Notes under the pieces: model-generated
Databases searched by the model: none
The model's input: only the letters and a program-made list of their open reading frames with translations
What the model was told of the DNA's origin: nothing
DNA from: Lachnospiraceae bacterium
Lineage (GTDB): Bacteria > Bacillota > Clostridia > Lachnospirales > Lachnospiraceae
Length of the DNA: 63,574 bases
NCBI GenBank assembly: GCA_017469935.1
Contig: JAFUFL010000002.1
Coordinates: 1 to 63,574 of the forward strand
Reading direction: 5' to 3'
Shown here: positions 60,621-63,574 of the stretch, one piece after another
Numbering within the stretch: position 1 is the first letter of the stretch
Layout: the number at the start of each line of letters is the position of its first letter
Translations under genes and position numbers: made by a program

Positions 60621-61976
60621 ATGCAAATAACACAGACACCGGTAATTACGAAGATGACTGTCGTGCCTGTTGCCGGCTATGACAGTATGCTGATGACGCT
60701 GTCCGGCGCACACGCACCGTGCTTTACAAGAAACCTCGTTATTCTCGAGGACAATGCGGGACACACGGGCATCGGTGAGATCCACGGCGGAGACTACACC
60801 TGTGACTGCCTCAATGCCATGAAACCTCTTGTCGAGGGACAGCAGATCTCCCAGTACAGAAAAGTACTGCAGCAGATCCACAAACTGGCGAATCCCGCGG
60901 CGGAAGACGACGGCGAAGGAATCCAGACGCTGGATATCAGCAAGCTGAAATTTGTTGTCAAGAGCGAGTGGGCGATCGAGTGCGCCATGATGGATCTGTT
61001 CGGCCAGTTCCTCGGCGTTCCCATGTGCGACCTGATGGGAGAAGGCCAGCAGAGGAAAGAAGTGGAAATGCTGGGATACCTGTTCTATGTCTCCGACAGG
61101 CACAAGGTGCCGGCGGGCGATATGCAGTATCTGGATGAGTCCGACAGCAGTGATCCCTGGTTCAGGCTGCGCAGAGAGGAGATCCTGACTCCCGAAAGGA
61201 TCGTCGAGGAAGCCGAAGCGCTGCAGGAAAAATACGGATTTGCAAACTTCAAGCTCAAGGGCGGCGTCCTTCGCGGAGAAGAGGAAATGGAGGCCATGAA
61301 GGCCCTCAAGAAGCGTTTCCCCGATGCCAGGGTCAATATCGATCCCAACGGCGCCTGGAGCCTGGCAGAAGCCATCGACCTGTGCAAGGATATGCACGGC
61401 GTCATCACTTATATGGAAGATCCCTGCGGACCCGAAGCGGGATACTCCAGCCGCGAGATCATGCGCGAGTTCAAAAACGCGACGCAGTTCCAGGTGGCCA
61501 CCAACATGATCGCCACGGACTGGCGCCAGTTCTATCACACGGTGAGCCTCAATGCCTGTGACATTATTCTGGCGGATCCTCATTTCTGGGGCTTTGACGG
61601 CGCGATCCGCATGTCGCAGCTCCTGAACTCCTGGGGACTTACCTGGGGCGTACATTCCAACAACCACTTCGACATCACGCTGGCAGCTTTCGCGCAGGTC
61701 GGCGCGGCAGCAGTCGGAGCGCCGGCTCCTCTCGATACCCACTGGATCTGGCAGGACGGTCAGAACCTTCTGGACGACACGCCGCAGATCATCGGCGGAA
61801 AACTCCAGGTGCCGGATGCACCCGGACTGGGCGTGCACCTCAACATGGACCGCGTCATGGAGGCGAACAGACTTTACAACAGCCTTCCTTCCCACGACAG
61901 GGATGACGCCAAGGCGATGCAGTACCTGATCCCGAACTGGGTCTATGACCACAAAAAGCCCTGCCTTGTGCGGTAA
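60621..61976 (+). CDS. Glucarate dehydratase-related protein, second copy (GudX-like)
   Basis: The ATG at 60621 follows TAGGAGGAATCTCGG (451 aa). It keeps the catalytic set of the first copy: FKLKGG, VNIDPNG, EDPCG, TNMIATD and [14 protein letters not shown]. Identity to the first copy is high in the barrel but lower in the cap (SGAHAPCFTRNLV, and an insert VPAGDMQYLDESDSS where the first copy has LPYEEEPDS). In enterobacteria the companion paralogue (GudX) has weaker or altered activity; here all visible active-site residues remain, so a different stereoisomer preference is plausible. Confidence 0.88.
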   Translation: MQITQTPVITKMTVVPVAGYDSMLMTLSGAHAPCFTRNLVILEDNAGHTGIGEIHGGDYTCDCLNAMKPLVEGQQISQYRKVLQQIHKLANPAAEDDGEGIQTLDISKLKFVVKSEWAIECAMMDLFGQFLGVPMCDLMGEGQQRKEVEMLGYLFYVSDRHKVPAGDMQYLDESDSSDPWFRLRREEILTPERIVEEAEALQEKYGFANFKLKGGVLRGEEEMEAMKALKKRFPDARVNIDPNGAWSLAEAIDLCKDMHGVITYMEDPCGPEAGYSSREIMREFKNATQFQVATNMIATDWRQFYHTVSLNACDIILADPHFWGFDGAIRMSQLLNSWGLTWGVHSNNHFDITLAAFAQVGAAAVGAPAPLDTHWIWQDGQNLLDDTPQIIGGKLQVPDAPGLGVHLNMDRVMEANRLYNSLPSHDRDDAKAMQYLIPNWVYDHKKPCLVR

Positions 61977-61999
61977 CCGGGGAGACAGGATATTTTGAC

Positions 62000-62045
62000 C
62001 ACGCGTGCGGAAAGGATGACGCCGCCGAAAGGCGGCCCGTGCGCC
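62000..62045 (+). repeat. Dispersed element module B, intact copy
   Basis: CACGCGTGCGGAAAGGATGAC leads to GCCGCC-GAAA-GGCGGC and CCGTGCGC. The outer stem GCGTGCGG/CCGTGCGC uses two G-U pairs, and the inner hairpin differs from the 53771 copy but still pairs perfectly. It lies in the leader of the glycerate kinase gene. Confidence 0.8.
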
Positions 62046-62065
62046 TTAACAGGGGGTAGAACAAT

Positions 62066-63295
62066 ATGGATTCAGTTTTAAGAAGTAATGCAAATAAGAT
62101 CGTAAAAGCTTCCCTTACGGCAGTACTTCCGGACGAGGCGGTCGAGAGGGCGCTGCGTGATTATCATTCGGACGGCAAGACAATTCTGGTGGCGGCCGGA
62201 AAGGCAGCCTGGCAGATGGCAAAAGCGGCCGTAGACACTCTGGGCAGAGTCGACGGCGGCGTAGTTGTGACCAAATATGATCACGTGATGGCGGAGATCC
62301 CCGGTGTGACCTGCTATGAAGCCGGGCACCCGGTGCCGGACGAAAACAGCTTCAAGGCGACAGCGGCAGCACTGGAGGCAGTAAGCGGGCTGACGGAAAA
62401 AGACACGGTCCTGTTCCTGCTCTCCGGAGGCGGCAGCGCGCTCTTCGAGCGGCCGCTGGTCAGCGGAGAAGAGCTGCAGGATATTACCAGGCAGCTACTC
62501 GCCTGCGGCGCGGACATCGTGGAGATGAACACGCTCAGAAAGCGCCTCTCGGCGGTAAAGGGCGGGAAATTCGCGCTTGCCTGCGCGCCCGCGCATGTCC
62601 GCAGCATTGTGCTGAGTGACATCATCGGAGATCCGCTGGATATGATCGCCAGCGGTCCCGCCTATCCGGACAGCTCAACCTGTGAACAGGCAAAAGAGAT
62701 CGTGTCCCGATACGGCCTTAAGCTCTCCGGGGAAGCCATGGAGCTGCTGAACCAGGAGACGCCCAAGGAACTGACAAATGTGACAACGATGATCACCGGA
62801 AGTGTCAGGGAGCTGTGCGCGGCGGCGGCAGTCAAATGCCGGGAGCTGGGCTATGAGCCGATCATGCTCACCGATCAGCTGACCTGTGAGGCCAGGGACG
62901 CGGGAGTCTTCCTCTCGGGCATCATCAGGACTCATGCCGCGGACGGAAAGAAACTGGCCTACATAGCAGGCGGCGAGACGGTCGTGCATCTGACGGGCAA
63001 AGGGCTCGGAGGACGCAACCAGGAACTGGCGCTGGCTGCGGCGCCCGGCATAAGCGGCATAGCGGGAGCGGCCGTCTTCTCGGTCGGAAGTGACGGGACA
63101 GACGGACCCACCGATGCGGCCGGCGGCTATGTGGACGGCGATACCGTGAAGGAGCTTGCCGCTCAGGGAATCGATGTCCATGCGGTCCTCGCGGACAACG
63201 ACGCGTACCACGCGCTCGGAAAGGTCGGCGGACTGATCATGACCGGCCCTACCGGCACGAATGTCAACGATGTGGCGGTCGCATTAATAGGATAA
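62066..63295 (+). CDS. Glycerate 2-kinase (MOFRL/GckA family)
   Basis: The ATG at 62066 follows AGGGGGTAGAACAAT (409 aa). Family motifs run in order: LVAAGKAAWQMAKAA, VTKYDHVMAEIPGVTCYEAGHPVPDENS, LLSGGGSALFERP, NTLRKRLSAVKGGKFA, SDIIGDPLDMIASGP and the C-terminal MOFRL domain GGRNQELALAAA...SVGSDGTDGPTDAAGG. It phosphorylates glycerate to 2-phosphoglycerate, the last step of hexarate degradation by the aldolase route. The aldolase and tartronate-semialdehyde reductase are not in the window. Confidence 0.93.
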   Translation: MDSVLRSNANKIVKASLTAVLPDEAVERALRDYHSDGKTILVAAGKAAWQMAKAAVDTLGRVDGGVVVTKYDHVMAEIPGVTCYEAGHPVPDENSFKATAAALEAVSGLTEKDTVLFLLSGGGSALFERPLVSGEELQDITRQLLACGADIVEMNTLRKRLSAVKGGKFALACAPAHVRSIVLSDIIGDPLDMIASGPAYPDSSTCEQAKEIVSRYGLKLSGEAMELLNQETPKELTNVTTMITGSVRELCAAAAVKCRELGYEPIMLTDQLTCEARDAGVFLSGIIRTHAADGKKLAYIAGGETVVHLTGKGLGGRNQELALAAAPGISGIAGAAVFSVGSDGTDGPTDAAGGYVDGDTVKELAAQGIDVHAVLADNDAYHALGKVGGLIMTGPTGTNVNDVAVALIG

Positions 63296-63347
63296 GAAGC
63301 GGATAAGATAAGTAAGTTCGCAAAAAAGCGGGTGCCAAGGTGATAAG

Positions 63348-63393
63348 GCTGCCTGTAGTTACTGATGAGGATCAGAATCTGCAGGCGGCCTGC
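63348..63393 (+). terminator. Terminator after the glycerate kinase gene
   Basis: GCCTGTAG pairs with CTGCAGGC, with an inner CTGAT/ATCAG stem, and is followed by GGCCTGCTTTT. Confidence 0.65.
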
Positions 63394-63436
63394 TTTTGAC
63401 CTGAAAAATGAAACGAAAATTTCAATTATGAAAGGC

Positions 63437-63574
63437 TCAATCACTAAACTTGTGGGATTTAGGATTCCGGACATAGGCCCTCCTGCTCATGTCAAATAGC
63501 TTCAGGAAGAAGTATTCATCATCCGGATAGCCATACCCCTGTCTGCGAAGAGTTTTGATCTTGTTGTTGATACC
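63437..63574 (-). mobile_element. C-terminal fragment of a probable ISL3-type transposase, cut by the window edge
   Basis: The minus strand is open from the window edge to a stop at 63437, giving 45 residues that begin GINNKIKTLRRQGYGYPDD, the conserved C-terminal helix region of ISL3/IS204-type DDE transposases. The rest of the element is outside. No clear terminal repeat was found next to the stop. Confidence 0.7.

Overview
The window looks like chromosomal DNA from a G+C-rich anaerobic Bacillota, most likely Lachnospirales. The support is strong AGGAGG ribosome sites, some TTG/GTG starts, a Trp T-box, MsmX-type sugar ABC modules without an ATPase, a PhoP/PhoR-Na/Pi cluster, NPKTGD-like surface proteins and an ECF sigma/DUF4349 module. 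No rRNA or tRNA gene was seen. The far right edge carries the C-terminus of a probable ISL3-type transposase.

Layout. (1) 1-5590: a surface/regulatory cluster in which a repeat-rich secreted membrane protein faces a minus-strand operon of a degenerate AAA-like protein, a VirD4/TraG-like ATPase and a TPR protein, with no relaxase or mating-pore gene. This is the least explained gene set. (2) 5.8-9.1 kb: HIT hydrolase, then a cysteine desulfidase (UPF0597/CyuA) with a DAACS symporter. (3) 9.2-11.2 kb: TrpB2-type PLP enzyme on the minus strand behind a promoter, a tryptophan T-box and a further long structured leader. (4) 11.4-20.9 kb: an A+T-rich lipoprotein, then PreA-MATE-amidohydrolase in overlapping frames, SGNH hydrolase, GH5, Ca/Na antiporter and a split chromate transporter. 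(5) 21.0-21.7 kb: about 6.6 tandem copies of a 75-bp unit between two related terminators. (6) 21.7-25.7 kb: minus-strand phoP-phoR-Na/Pi cotransporter with a candidate Pho box. (7) 25.8-37.5 kb: domain-permuted, membrane-anchored GH3, LacI regulator, sugar ABC transporter, YesL, 4-alpha-glucanotransferase and GH13 alpha-glucosidase, which together suit oligosaccharide/maltodextrin uptake and breakdown. (8) 37.6-42.9 kb: adenosine-deaminase-like/SLOG-like fusion, then ECF sigma, anti-sigma and DUF4349 lipoprotein. (9) 43-56 kb: housekeeping and envelope genes (His phosphatase, K+ channel, lactonase, PepT, two HD proteins, phosphoesterase, YgiQ, RsiV-like lipoprotein, wall-anchored protein). 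(10) 56-63.3 kb: hexarate catabolism (galactarate dehydratase, TctB and a half-length TctA, two glucarate-dehydratase paralogues, glycerate 2-kinase).

Two families of dispersed intergenic elements recur. One is a modular set of hairpins built around CACGCGTGCGGAAAGGA, and the other is a 50-90 bp element with the core CACCCCGGAAAAAAGATCAA. Neither matches an RNA or repeat family that I can name. Functions are assigned by reading motifs and recalling families; no database search was run.
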